Shown: positions 23,746 to 34,589 of the stretch, piece by piece
How positions within the stretch are numbered: the stretch's first letter is position 1
How the letters are laid out: each line of letters begins with the position of its first letter
Assembly: GCA_009760855.2 (NCBI GenBank)
Contig: WPIO01000407.1
Span: forward strand, 1-55,806
Direction: 5' to 3'
Source of the DNA: Cristatella mucedo
Lineage: Eukaryota; Bryozoa; Phylactolaemata; Cristatellidae
Length of the DNA: 55,806 bases
Notes under the pieces: generated by a model
What the model was told of the DNA's origin: nothing
The model's input: only the letters and a program-made list of their open reading frames with translations
Databases searched by the model: none
Position numbers and translations under genes: made by a program

Positions 23746-25684
23746 CTATGGTGTGAGAGTGTGTGTACCGTTGCACCAATTTAAAGGCGGCCACAACTCT
23801 TTGCTAGCGTCATATCTACACTGTGCGATAACTGTCATTTTGAGAGTGTGAATCGCAGCCTGGAAATATCTCTGACCGTTATTCTGATATTGGCACATTC
23901 TAACTTCCCTCAGATGTACCAACTTGAAGTTGCGAACCTATTATGCGGTCACGAAAGGCCACATTCAGCCGCCTCGAGGCCTTCTGAAAAACATTCAACG
24001 GAACAATTGCCGAGCTCGATAATAAAGTTAGCCTTGGTACTTGATTGGATTACTGTAGGTAGTGGCTGAACCCTCTTACAGTGATTAATCTTTGCTCTCT
24101 TCGTAAACTACTCCCGGCAGCAATTAGATGATCGTAGCTGTCCAGTTTGCTATAAAAATGCACTGACCTTTCGTGTTTTCATATTCACTAATTGCAGAAG
24201 ACACTGGGTCTTTTAAAGATATAGGCCACTCATTTCTTTTTATAATTTCGTGTCATTAACCGATACCTTGTGTACTACCTGAGTACCTCCGGGAAGCCAT
24301 CTACCCTGTGTAATTTGCACTCAAGTGCCGCCCTTTTTTATAGTAATTTATAGTATATAGGTAAGAGATATACCTGTTAGGTGTGTGCTAAGTGGCCTGC
24401 TCACTATATTCTGGCAGCGTGATAAATGCTGATGGTTCACTTCTGACGAAAGCTCAAAATCAGCAAGATCTTCCTCCAGGAAAGTGACTAGGTCGGAGCA
24501 AAACTATTTAACGCATGAAAATAAACTTCTATTTGTGCGCGATCAAATTGCATAGTGTTGTGTGACGGCGTCTCCAGCCGAGGCTGTTCTAGTAGGAGTC
24601 TCACGGAGACATAGTTCGCTCACAGGCGCTCGTTCGAAAATGCGACTCTGCTTTATTCCACTCAACGGGCACATATATGAGAGCCCGATTAATCACAACA
24701 GCGACACGAAATATAGCATGTATTACTGGCCTGACGCTTCGCTGCGCTGCATCGGTGGCTTGGCTGTTGGCCACAGGTGAGGCGTGTGCATTAGCGTCTG
24801 GCGCCTCGCTAATTACAGCAGCCGCAGGCGAACACCAAAATAGCTGCTATGCATTCCGGACGCTGGTATTTCTTTGCGAAGGTCTCAATAGAAACGTTAC
24901 GGTTTCATCTGGGAAACTCAAGCGGCCAGCACACAGGCTTTCTTTCATCTTCACCGCATCGAATAGCCTTAAGACGGATGTCGCTACCTAATTACGCCGC
25001 CTCAGTCAAACATTGTCTATCTTCGTGCAGAGTTTACCGAAATTTGCCACGCCTCCGTCACGAGGATCAGATCAAGGGAACATTGGCAGCGCCTGTGGCC
25101 TGTAGGGTTGGGCTCGGGTCAAGTAGCGAGCACGATGTGCTGCAATGGATGCGTTTGAGGTTTTTACTGGACGATTTGGAAAATTGTTACTTCATTAGAG
25201 CGGTTTTCTGTCCACGGGGCAGTCTTGCACAGCACAGCTAATTTGATAGCTGTGCAGCAACCGGCGAGGGCTTCAATGTTCCGCCGTCGCGACGACAGAC
25301 CTTAACGTAATGTAGCTCTGCATGGCAGGTCAATACGTGCTCTGGTGCATGAAACACCGTTCCCTCATTGCAGAAAAAAATAGTGGTTGGATGAAAATAT
25401 TTAAAAAGGTGGAAATATGCAGACAATGGTCGGATGCATGTCTGCGTCCCGAGGATATGCCTCTAATCACAAGACTGTTTCACTCACAGGGTTCAATACT
25501 TCCAGTGTTCAAGCAGTATAGAATCACTCTGACGCCCCTGCCTTAGCCTGATTGCAGCATACGAGAATAGCTACACATCCCCAACAAATACGCTTAGAGC
25601 GTATTCAATGCTTCTGCGAAACAAATTACATCTGTATATTAATGCCAGTGGTCAACAGCTTTTAGCGACATCATTCACAGCAAT
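23746..25684. other. intergenic with a GC-richer block at 24540-25250
   Basis: No gene could be named. The block 24540-25250 is clearly more GC-rich than its flanks and carries three overlapping open frames of 72-130 codons (24562-24780, 24677-24991, 24849-25241) without a recognisable domain. It also contains an 'ATATATGAGAGCCCG' segment reminiscent of a core promoter. It could be an unrecognised single-exon gene or LTR-like debris; neither is established. Confidence 0.35.
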
Positions 25685-25745
25685 TGTTGAGTGCCTAGAA
25701 AGAGAGTAAGTTCTCAAAGGGCACCAAACAAATGTATTATTGTTT
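25685..25745 (+). mobile_element. LINE-alpha or SINE-B tail fragment
   Basis: GTGCCTAGAAAGAGAGTAAG then TTCTCAAAGGGCACC and an AT-rich end: only the shared 3' tail remains. Confidence 0.6.
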
Positions 25746-26027
25746 TAATCTGGTGCGCTGAATGCTGGAACCAGTGGCTGCCCACTGCCCCGCCTCCCTC
25801 TAGCTTTCCAGCCTACTGGCGGAATGTAAGAGCTGGGTGAGGTGGATTCTGGTAGTGGCCAGCGTCTTTGCAGGCCATTTGCATGTGCACGAGCGGGTAC
25901 AATGACATGAAATTTGATGGGTATATTATGTCGATGGTAAACCAAAATATTCACACGTTTTAAGACGACTATAGGTCCGCTAGAGCCCCTCACTGGGGGG
26001 AATCCAACGTCACGACGCTAGCCAATT
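25746..26027. other. spacer before LINE-alpha copy 6, nothing recognised
   Basis: An 82-codon minus-strand frame (25993-25745) has no recognisable feature. LINE-alpha homology begins at about 26028. Confidence 0.4.
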
Positions 26028-26436
26028 TTCTGAGTTTGGGTCTATAACTAAGTCCAGAGTACACCCGCTCTAGCCCAAGAGGGTCTATGCTTTACCGCAG
26101 ATGTTAAATTAGCTAAGACTGCTAAGCACATGCTTAAAAAAACAGGCAAAAGATCAGAGCTGACTGCCCATCGACGGGCATATGAGGACTATTACGCAAA
26201 GCGTTCTAATCCATCATAGCTAAGGCTAATCCTTTATTTTGTAAGAAAGTAGTAGAATCAGAGCCGAAGAATTTACAAATGCTGATGTCAACTACCAATC
26301 ATCGTCATAACCGCTCTCTCGTAGCACCTTACCCAGCGATCCTTGCGGCTTAGAATGTAACGATCCATCAAGCAGATCATTTTCCTATCCGGTTTGTCAG
26401 CAGGTAGATAAGGTCAGAGAGTCCATTCCCAAGGTG

Positions 26437-26592
26437 TGATAATTTGACAGCCTCATTTTTATAGCAGCAGAAGAGCCTCGATGGCTGTCCCAGTCGCTTG
26501 CAGAGGACAATAATGGATTACCCTCTGCAGGACTCAAACCCTCGACCTGGATCGTGAAGAGCAAGCACCTTACTTTCTGAACTAAGACCCAG
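26437..26592 (-). mobile_element. SINE-A copy 6
   Basis: Minus-strand short-head copy with CTTAGTTCAGAAAGTAAGGT, a CACGATCCAGGTCGAGGG head and the body ending GAGGCTGTCAAATTATC. It lies inside the linker region of LINE-alpha copy 6 in the opposite orientation. Confidence 0.75.
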
Positions 26593-27388
26593 GGGTCAAA
26601 ACGATCATCCCAGCGGGGCTCTTTGAACTCGATTCCTTGCTCTACTTCGTTGTCCATTTTCAAGCCTGCCAACGCTGACCTCATCTCAAAGTTCATCGCC
26701 AAATCTAAGACGACTACAAGCCCTCTACATCCCACAGCTCTTCTTCTGGTACGCTCACGTTTGCTGATTTTCTGCATAACTAACATGGTAAATATATGTT
26801 GTTTAGCCTCAGATTTGGTCTCTGCATGCTTAAAAGAGGTAATTGACCGGCTACTAATTACGAGGTGGGCACGAGACCTGGAGAATTAAGCAACTGCCAT
26901 CGAGATTCCCTATTGCCGTTCATTTTAAAGACTCTTGATCGAGTTGAGGCAGATCAACTAGACTCTCATATGTAAACATTTCGAGCGTAGCAAGTAAGTT
27001 CGTGCAAATTTTTAGAGCTAATCCCGCCACTGAGTCAGCACTGCTGCGAATGTTTAACGACGTTCTCATGAAAGATGGCTTAAGTGAAGTCACACTGCTA
27101 CCTCTTCTTGATCTCTCGGCAGTGCCTATACCTTTCATAACTAAGCCTATCTTGAGCACCTATCATCTCACTTGAGTAGCATTCACTGGGACTCCACTGT
27201 AATAGCTTATTTCCGTACTATCTCAGCGAGAATATTGTATTTCAGAGCATAGATGATAACTGGCCAATCTTCATACAGTAAGCCTTAAAAATTGGGGTTA
27301 CCCAGGAATCTACTCTAGGTCCGCTTTTCTACTGTATATTGTCTCGCTCTGGCAAATATAATCACAACGCACAATGTAGGATTTCATT

Positions 27389-28866
27389 TAGAGCTAATTA
27401 CTCCACAGAATCAGCATTGCTTAGGGTGTACAACGACCTACTTAGGAATGCAGACATGGGTAGAGTATCTCGGCTTATTTTGCTAGATCTTTCGGCAGCT
27501 TTCTATCGATCATCAAGTACTATCTATCAGGTACTATCGATCATCAAGTTCTTCTAGAGCGCCTCTCATCTCGCCTGGGCATCACTGGCACTGCTCTGCA
27601 GTGGTTCAGGTCCTATCTCAGTGGGAGACTCCAGAGTATTGACGTGAATGGACAAAGATCATCCGAGGTACCTCTGAAATATGGGGTACCTTAGGGCTCC
27701 GAGCTAGGTCTGGTTCTTTTCACGGTCTATACTCTCCCTTTTGCCGATGTGATTGCCCTGCACAATCTAGGCATTCACTTCTATGCAGATGACACTCGGT
27801 GGTACCTTAGCTTTGATCCCTCCCAGTCTTCGAGCACTTCGAATTCTCTCAACTCCCTTGCAGCATGTACTGATGACATCCGCACATGGATGGCAGCAAA
27901 CTTTCTTAAATTAAATTATTATAAAACTAAATTATTAGTTATGGGCAAACCAAGTGTGATTCAGAAATCGGAAAGGCTGACGCTCAAAATCGGTTCTGCC
28001 AGCATATCTCCTGTTGAATCTGCACAAAATCTGGGTGTCCTGTCAAAAAGTGACCTTTCGTTAGACGACCACACCAGCTCCACAATCAAGTCTGCCTACT
28101 TTTAGCCACATAACATCGCTAAAATTCGGGCTTGTTTAAATAAGGATACCACATCTAAGTTGGCCCATGCATCTGTGGCATCCCGTCTTGACTTCTGTAA
28201 CTCACTGCTTGCTGGCCTACCGGCATGTGCAATCAGGCGCTTATAGCTGGCGCAAAACTCTGCAGCTAGGCTCGTCTGTCGTGAGTGTCGCAGTTGCCAC
28301 ATCACATCACTTCTCACCGATCTGCACTGGCTACCAGTCAAGCAACGGATTGACTTCAAAGTTTTTCGCTCACTTTTAGGTCACTTCATTCTTTGGCTCC
28401 AGTCTTCCTATCAGATCTACTCCCCACCAGGCAAAGCATTGAACCACCCACTTTTCGGAATCTAACTTTTTACCAATACCTCGTACAAACCTCAAATCCT
28501 TCGGAGACTGTGCATTTAGTTCGTATGCTCCCAAAGCCTAGAGCTCACTCCCGACTTGCGTCACAACATCCCCTGACTTGACCACATTTAAAAAGAAGTT
28601 GAAAGCGCACCTATTAAGGACAGCATTTATTGGGTCCCTGTGATACGTCCTTTATGTGCTTATTCGTGCTGACACTGTGCATGGTGCCACTAACCACTTG
28701 CACGCTGATACTGCGCATGTCACCCCTAACCATATTATTCATGTTGTTTATCAAGCATGACATTACTCACCATTCAATTGCGTTTCTCTTTGCAGCAAAC
28801 GCAAAGCACATACAAAGAGAGTGAGTTCTCTGAGGGCACTTTATCAAGTGCATTATTATTATTATT
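27389..28866 (+). mobile_element. LINE-alpha copy 7, inserted in copy 6
   Basis: A less diverged 5'-truncated copy. It starts in the fingers domain (RANYSTESALLRVYNDLLRN) and has LDLSAAF, the catalytic FYADDT (around 27786), NLGVLSKSDLSLDDHTSS and LVQNS-equivalent blocks, then the 3' UTR, tail GCACATACAAAGAGAGTGAG and an ATT-rich end at about 28866. Frames are broken, including a small local duplication of 'CTATCGATCATCAAGT' at 27502-27553. It is younger than copy 6, which it interrupts. Confidence 0.8.
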
Positions 28867-29550
28867 TGTATTACTATTTTCTTGTAGATGGACGAAGTAC
28901 AGCTGCTTTCATTCCTCTCTGCCTCTCTAGATCTCGCAGCTCCCTCCCTCGAAGCTTCTACTGCTAAAATTCGCAGTGGGCTAGTTATAAACTTTCTCAA
29001 ATTGTATGATAATCAAACCAACTTGAAGCAACGGACAAAACTTATGTCAATCCGACACTGGAAAGTCTGTGCCTCAAAATGGGTTCGGTCAGTATACCGC
29101 CTGCAACGTCGGCACGAAAACTAATAGCCATCTTCCATAATGACCTTTTTACTAGATGACAACATTAGCTGGACAGCAAGCCGACCTATTTTCAGCTACA
29201 CCAAAGTGAAAAAATTCGGACTTGCTTAGATAAGAATACCACAGCCAAGATTAACCATAAATGAGTGATATTCTGTCTAGTCTACAGTAATTCCCTACTC
29301 GCAGATCGTACTGCGTATGCAACGAGACGCTCACAATTGGTGAAAAACTCTGCGGCTAGGCTTGTCTGTACCACTACTCACCGACCTGCACGGCCTCCTC
29401 CATCGAACCGCGAATCAACTTCAAGGTCCTCTCAGTCACACATAGGTCCATTTTATTTTCTTCCAATCAGCAATGCTCAGTCGCTCTGCTTCGCAAGCAT
29501 AAAAGACCTTGTATTGAAAGATCAAATCGTTGCTGCGAATTAACTTTATA

Positions 29551-31665
29551 AGATAATATCAAATTTAAAATCACTGAACATATAAGAAGGCTTGAGAAGT
29601 CACTGTAGAAAGAAACTATTGTGAGCTGTATCGCTGTTGTATCGCTTAAAAAATTAAGAATAAACAGTCTCATTCTGCCTTTATGTTTTTGCTACAGCCC
29701 GTAGAATTTTAAAAATGCTTGTACCGTAGCATTGAAAAAGGATTGCTACAAAAAATGCTATCGCGTTTTATGAAACAGTTTTTAGTAGGACGATATTATG
29801 AGCCCTCTGAATTGCCAGAGCCAAGACGTCACGTCACTGGCTGTAGTGAGATTCTATGCACCTTCCATATGAATGGGCTCGAAGCTTCTCGTTATTGTTC
29901 TCAACTTGAGTCCTATTGACAATAGGAGTTTTCTCTGTAGGGCATGAGGTACTTGTTTTTTGGATGCTTGATACCCTGCATGTCAAGAAACTTGGGTTTG
30001 TTTGATTCTCGGTAGCGAACTCTGTAGTGAAGCGATTACGAATAAGCAAAAACAATTAATACAGACTCTAAGTAAAAAGTAGACCAAATCTAGCACGTTT
30101 CTGGAACTTGTTGTGGCATCTTTATATTGCACCAGTCTGTGCATAAGAAATCACCCCCACATGTACACCATTGATGCATTGCTCAATAGAAAGGACAAAC
30201 TTAGTCTTATACCTCATGAGGTGCATGCATTTTAACCAGTTTAAGCGTTCATCGGGTGCCATGTGCACGTACGCCCATGCAGAACATCTCAAACTAGAAG
30301 CAAATAAAGCTTTGTAAGATGAACAGACGAAGTAGTAATTACATCCGAATTCACTTATTGGTCCGTCTGAAAAATGCTCACTTCGGATGCAGGGTACACT
30401 TTTCATGCAGATAAAGATACTGTTAAGAGCTTAAGGGCTTAGAAGCCCACCTCACTCTGGATACGACCACATGCTACCCGGCAGGTGGGCGTGTTTCTAC
30501 CACCTGCTGGACACATCTCGCTGCTAGGCTGCCAGTAAGTAACATATCCCTCAAGCCGAACCCACACCAACCTGATTCTGTAGCCCAAAAGACGCATTTT
30601 TTTAATCCCAAACCTTGAAATACACAGAACAAGCTAGCTTTCAAAATACAGAGACCCAAGTCCGGCTACCGTGGATCTAAAAGCGTCTAAAAAAATTCAA
30701 AATATGAACAGCAATCTCTAGATTATCAGTCCACTGCTCTAACGATTGGGCAGCCGAGATGACACTTCGTTCGACTCTTTATTTCACGTGGGCTTAAAAT
30801 TACCGCTCACGCGATCGGACAGGTTCCATTCGGGGGGTACTTCGTAAAATTATATAATATTCACCGATTCCTGTCAATTGTAGAATATTGCGACGGTTTT
30901 TTATAATTGTATGATAATTAGTTTGGTCAGCTGCCAGGTCGCTCTTACAAAAAACTGTCCGAGCTTCGAGCCCATTCTCAAGCTTACAAATACGCAAAAT
31001 AATATCATATATAGGCACCTTGATGCAAGATAATAACGATAATAATAACGTCATTTGTATAGCACTCTAGAACGAAATCTTTTTCCAGGTACTTTTTTTC
31101 ATTTGCTGGGAAAAGAGAGATTTCAGTTTACGATATTTTTTCTTCGCAGATAGTCGCTTGCGTTTGAGTGTGCCATAGAAAACTCCAGCGCGATACCCAC
31201 TCAGTCCTATTGGGTTACAGGCGAAGATACATTAAATTACTCTTAGAGTAATAAATAGGATTAGGCCAGATGATTGACTTTTTATTACGCGCCATCGAAA
31301 TATTGAACTTTACATTGCTCAACTTTTGCAGGAGCTTCTGTAACTTATTTCTAGCTCCTAGAAATGTATAAAAGAACAATTATGCTTATGGAGAGTTCAC
31401 AGAGAACGTCTATGTCATGCGTCGTGCCGCGCCTTTTTGGAAGCATCTTGTAATTTTGTTCCAAAAAATTGATCTACCATCAAAATATTGTAAATGTACT
31501 ATATTGCCGAAAGTTTGGTTCTTAACACTATTAGCATGCTTGAGAAGCAGAAAATGTATGCAACGATACAAAAACTACAAATTGCAGTAAAAAGCGAAAG
31601 AAAATCGCCGCAGACTGTTTTTTACTTCGGTTAGGTGAGTATTGCTATATATACTCATGCATGGT
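29551..31665. other. intergenic, no gene recognised
   Basis: AT-rich sequence. The frame at 29719-29919 shows nothing recognisable. A tRNA-like patch is at 30697-30762. A decayed SINE-B/LINE-alpha tail in reverse orientation (ATTTGTATAGCACTCTAGAA) lies near 31050, beside a short AAT-type run at 31030. Confidence 0.45.
30697..30762 (-). other. tRNA-Ile-like pseudogene or SINE head
   Basis: The minus strand reads GGCTGCCCAATCGTTAGAGC, then AGTGGACTGATAATCTAGAG. This gives a recognisable D-arm/A-box and an anticodon arm with loop CTGATAA (anticodon GAT). The T arm is poor (TGTTCATATTT in place of a GGTTCGA-type B box) and the acceptor stem cannot be paired, so a working tRNA gene is unlikely. 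Confidence 0.4.
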
Positions 31666-31831
31666 GAACCTTGGTGGCACACTAGGTAAGACGGTTGCTT
31701 TTAAAGACCTCAGTCCTGAGGTCGTTGGTTCGATTCCTGCGGTGGGCGATCCTTTATCACCGCTGCAAGCGGTGTTGATAGCCGTAAAGGCTCTTCTGTC
31801 GCTATAAAAAAGAGGCTGTTTAATCAGCTAG
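31666..31831 (+). mobile_element. SINE-A copy 7 (long head)
   Basis: Nearly full length: GAACCTTGGTGGCACACTAG, the GACCTCAG-TC-CTGAGGTC hairpin, B box GGTTCGATTCC, GCGGTGGGCGATCCTTTATC, and AGGCTGTTTAATCAGCTAG followed by a short T/A-rich tail. The paired changes in the hairpin relative to other copies are notable. Confidence 0.85.
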
Positions 31832-31849
31832 ATTTATTTATTTATTTTT

Positions 31850-32323
31850 ATGATTGCAGAAAATGTAGCTCCAGGACCTTTGATGACTCGTCTAGCAATA
31901 CTTCTTCACCCTAAGCCAGAACTAAACTCCTGCAATGAATTGCAAGCAGAGCTGAACTCACATTTCGAATTTCAGGTTGATCCGTGTATTATTGCCCGAG
32001 TTGTGGATTTTACAAGACACGAAGCTACATTGTAAATGAAAGATTAATAATCAGTCGCAAGCATGCACCTCAACGAACTGCTAATATGTACCTCACCGTA
32101 TCAAGCTTCAGCAAGTGGGGACACAAGTTGTATATGATGCAGTGAACAGCAATTTCAATTTTTTATCCAAAGACATGTTGCTTTTGGTTTACTTCAGGGT
32201 TAGACTTGGTCTTCATAATCATTTTATTTTTTAATGCTTTCCTCTGTAACAAATCGTCTAAAACATTAAGCTCGGATCTTATTTCCACAATATTGGTCTT
32301 TTGAAAGGTACCCTAAACAAGTA
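31850..32323 (+). repeat. unclassified repeat X, copy 1 (left part)
   Basis: Colinear with 45640-46060: GCTCCAGGACCTTTGATGAC, CTCACATTTCGAATTTCAGG, CGCAAGCATG...ATATGTACCTC, GGGTTAGACTTGG...CATAATCATTTT and TTGGTCTTTTGAA all have diverged partners in the same order. It is interrupted at a TA by the pogo-like element and may continue for some tens of bases after 33625. A 61-codon frame at 31850-32035 is not recognisable. Confidence 0.6.
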
Positions 32324-33624
32324 CAGCCGTCCCTCGCCACTTTGCGATTCGACTTTCACGGCTTCACTCAGTCACAGTTTTTTCAAATACTGTATATTCA
32401 TTAAAAAGTTCCTTCCTTACAACATCACTTCGCTGATCCAGCCAATGGATCAAGGCTTTATTCGCGCGTTCGAGGGCACTCTACACGCGAAACACCATGC
32501 AACACCTCGTCGAAGGCATGGACCTTAAGAAGAACTTCTTGCTGAAGGAGTACTGGCGGCAGTATACCATCGCGACCAGTCTGATGAACATCCAGGGCAC
32601 ATTGAATAACATAAAGACGGAGACCGTGAAGGCCAGCTGGAAGAACTTGTGGCTTGAAATTGTCCCCGACTACTGAGGATTCGCCCCAGAGGATATAAGC
32701 AACTCAGCATTGTATAAGGCAAATAGGCTAGCTTGGATGCTGGAAGGTTTCGCGGATATGACCCTCGATGATGTGGATGAGCTGCTGGAGACGCATTCGG
32801 CCTTCTTAACCGACGAGGATCTGGTGGAGATGGCTAAATCTGCGAGTGAGAAGGAGGAGGAAGAGCAGCCAGATGCTCCTGCGGGTCAGCATGAGGAAGT
32901 TTCGGCCTTGCACTTGAGCGTCTCTCGCAAGTCGCGAGAACTATTAAGGAAGTACAGGACATGATTTGCGAATGGGACTCACAAATGATGCGTGCATTTC
33001 GGCTCCGGAATACACTCGATATAGCGATGGAACCCAACAAAAGCCTCATCACTCATATGAAAAGACAGCGCCAGCAACTGCCTGTCACGATATTCTTCTT
33101 CAGCCGCGCACCCAGACACCCACTGCCCACGCCTAGCACTCCTTCAGCAGAAGAAAACGACGACGCACCTGCTGAAGCTACTGCACCACCGGAAGACTCT
33201 CCTACTGAAGTCGGGCCTTCAGAGGAGCACTAACTTTGCTCTCCTTTGCTGTGCTGTACATCTCTTGTTCTTCCATCGCTTCATCATCGAACAAGTTACA
33301 CTATTTTCTTAGGTTTGTGTTTGTGTGTAGTGTGTGTAATTAAACGTACAATCTTGATATGATATTTGCAATCTCTAATATGTCAGGTTCTCTTATTGTG
33401 TCCAATACTATATATTGGGTGATGCGAGTGCAAAGGTGACTGCAGGGTGTTATTTCACGTCTAGAGGCTCTAATAATGTTAAAAACGTATTTAGGTTGTC
33501 ATCAGATTTTCTATGCTCTAACTACGAAAGTATTCGATTTATAAATTAAGAATCCTACTTCGTGAAAATTCACCTATCGACGTAGAGTCTCGAACGGATT
33601 AACCGTGATAAACGAGGGTCAACT
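32324..33624 (+). mobile_element. internally deleted pogo/Tigger-like element
   Basis: The left end reads CAGCCGTCCCTCGCCACTTT. The complement of the right end reads CAGTTGACCCTCGTTTATCA. Both share CAG..G.CCCTCG, the pogo/Tigger type of terminal repeat, and both are bordered by TA (32322-32323 and 33625-33626), the target site of this superfamily. At about 1.3 kb it is too short for a full element. It keeps only the C-terminal transposase region, so the DNA-binding half is deleted. Confidence 0.8.
32410..33231 (+). pseudogene. pogo/Tigger transposase C-terminal remnant
   Basis: Begins at YNITSLIQPMDQGFIRAF, the DDE-domain block carrying one of the conserved Asp residues (compare 'TSLIQPMDQG' in jerky/Tigger proteins). 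It continues in other frames with KEYWRQYTIATSLMNIQ and a WKNLWLE segment, a stop, then an acidic tail frame (32710-32964) with EKEEEEQPD. At least two frameshifts and a stop break it, and the helix-turn-helix CENP-B-like region is absent. Confidence 0.75.
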
Positions 33625-33626
33625 GT

Positions 33627-34384
33627 ATACGACCATTGGACAAACTGTCCATGATTTTCTCTACATTTACCTTGAGCGACAGAAGAGCAATGCATTGTAA
33701 GCTATATTTTAAATACCTTTTTTGCCAGTCTGATTTGCATGCACGCTTTCTTTCTGATTCGAGGTTGAAAGCCCGTTAATAAAATCGTAGTCAAGCTCAA
33801 AGCTACGTTGCTGGATAACATTAATATCTTTCTGCTAAGCAGTCAAATTGACAACTTCCTGCGAAAGCCTCTGTACAGGCCAAGCCTCCAGAACTATGCC
33901 GAGGTTCAATCATACCACCAAAAACATTCTCATAGCGATCCAAGTGAACTTCAGCGCTCTAGTTTGGAGGTGCGAAATTTTTATTCCGCGATCAGAGATC
34001 ATGAGGGGCTGTTCCAAGCAAGCACAGCTGCTATTCGACCTGACATTTCGATGCCACTAGTGATTTCATAAACATGTACTATGTACATAATCTGTTGCTT
34101 TGTGCAGCATGCAACATCCAGCAAAGACATTAGGAATGAGCTCCGTCAAAAAGTACTAGCTCTGTACTTGCCAATTAGCCGGTGAGGCTCGGCTGCAAGT
34201 GTATCAAACATGTTGCCTGGCAGCCGCGAGCTGTGTGGCAGGAGGAAGAGGTGGTCCCCAAGTCCGTAGGCCTACACAATACATAAGGATGCAGCTGGGT
34301 CCCCAACCCGGCAGCACGGATGATAGCGCTTAGCTTTGCGACTAGGCTATTTGTTGCATCAGATGGATCCAAAGTGCAAGCTAC
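33627..34384. other. 3' flank of NEURL4, probable 3' UTR
   Basis: Non-coding sequence downstream of the NEURL4 stop (minus strand). The plus-strand frame 33808-34071 has no recognisable feature. Repeat X may resume for a short way after 33627. Confidence 0.4.
33980..33985 (-). terminator. NEURL4: candidate polyadenylation signal AATAAA for NEURL4
   Basis: An AATAAA hexamer on the minus strand about 400 bases after the NEURL4 stop codon. It is a chance-prone motif in AT-rich DNA. Confidence 0.3.
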
Positions 34385-34589
34385 TCATTCTATCTTGATG
34401 AGCAGACCGAGTATCACCATGGCTCCTGCCTCCTTCGTCACCCATCGCCCATCGCACTTGGACTCCGACGGCTCACCTATAGTGCCCTGGGGTGGGCGTA
34501 ACGACGCCAAAGAGTAAGAGCCTGGCCTGATGCACAGCTGAAAACCCAGCCGCGCTCTGTAAATCCTGCCAGTTGCATCGTCCTTGAAT
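34385..34589 (-). CDS. NEURL4: NEURL4 terminal exon
   Basis: Starts after the acceptor GATTTCAG with one base completing a split codon, then 67 codons and TGA. It contains YRARLGFQLCIRPGSYSL and GRWVTKEAGAMVILGLLIKI, the conserved C-terminal end of neuralized-like 4 proteins (family pattern of an aromatic-x-CIRPGSY block followed by W-x-T-KE and a final GLL segment). NEURL4 is a multi-NHR scaffold that, in studied animals, binds HERC2 and limits CP110 at centrosomes. The preceding exon (36958-37111) ends with two bases that pair with this start, giving an unbroken frame. Confidence 0.85.

Larger units (their letters stand above)
26028..29550 (+). mobile_element. LINE-alpha copy 6 (host), split by another LINE
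   Basis: An old, diverged copy. The linker after the endonuclease is at 26028-26436 (matching 15650-16040). The early reverse transcriptase is at 26593-27388, up to the 'AQCRISF' equivalent of 'HNLGIHF'. Homology then stops, a second LINE occupies 27389-28866, and the host continues at about 28880 with ATGGACGAAGTACAGCTG (the catalytic YADDTQL region in decayed form), running to the late C-terminal part near 29500. SINE-A copy 6 also sits within it. Confidence 0.75.
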
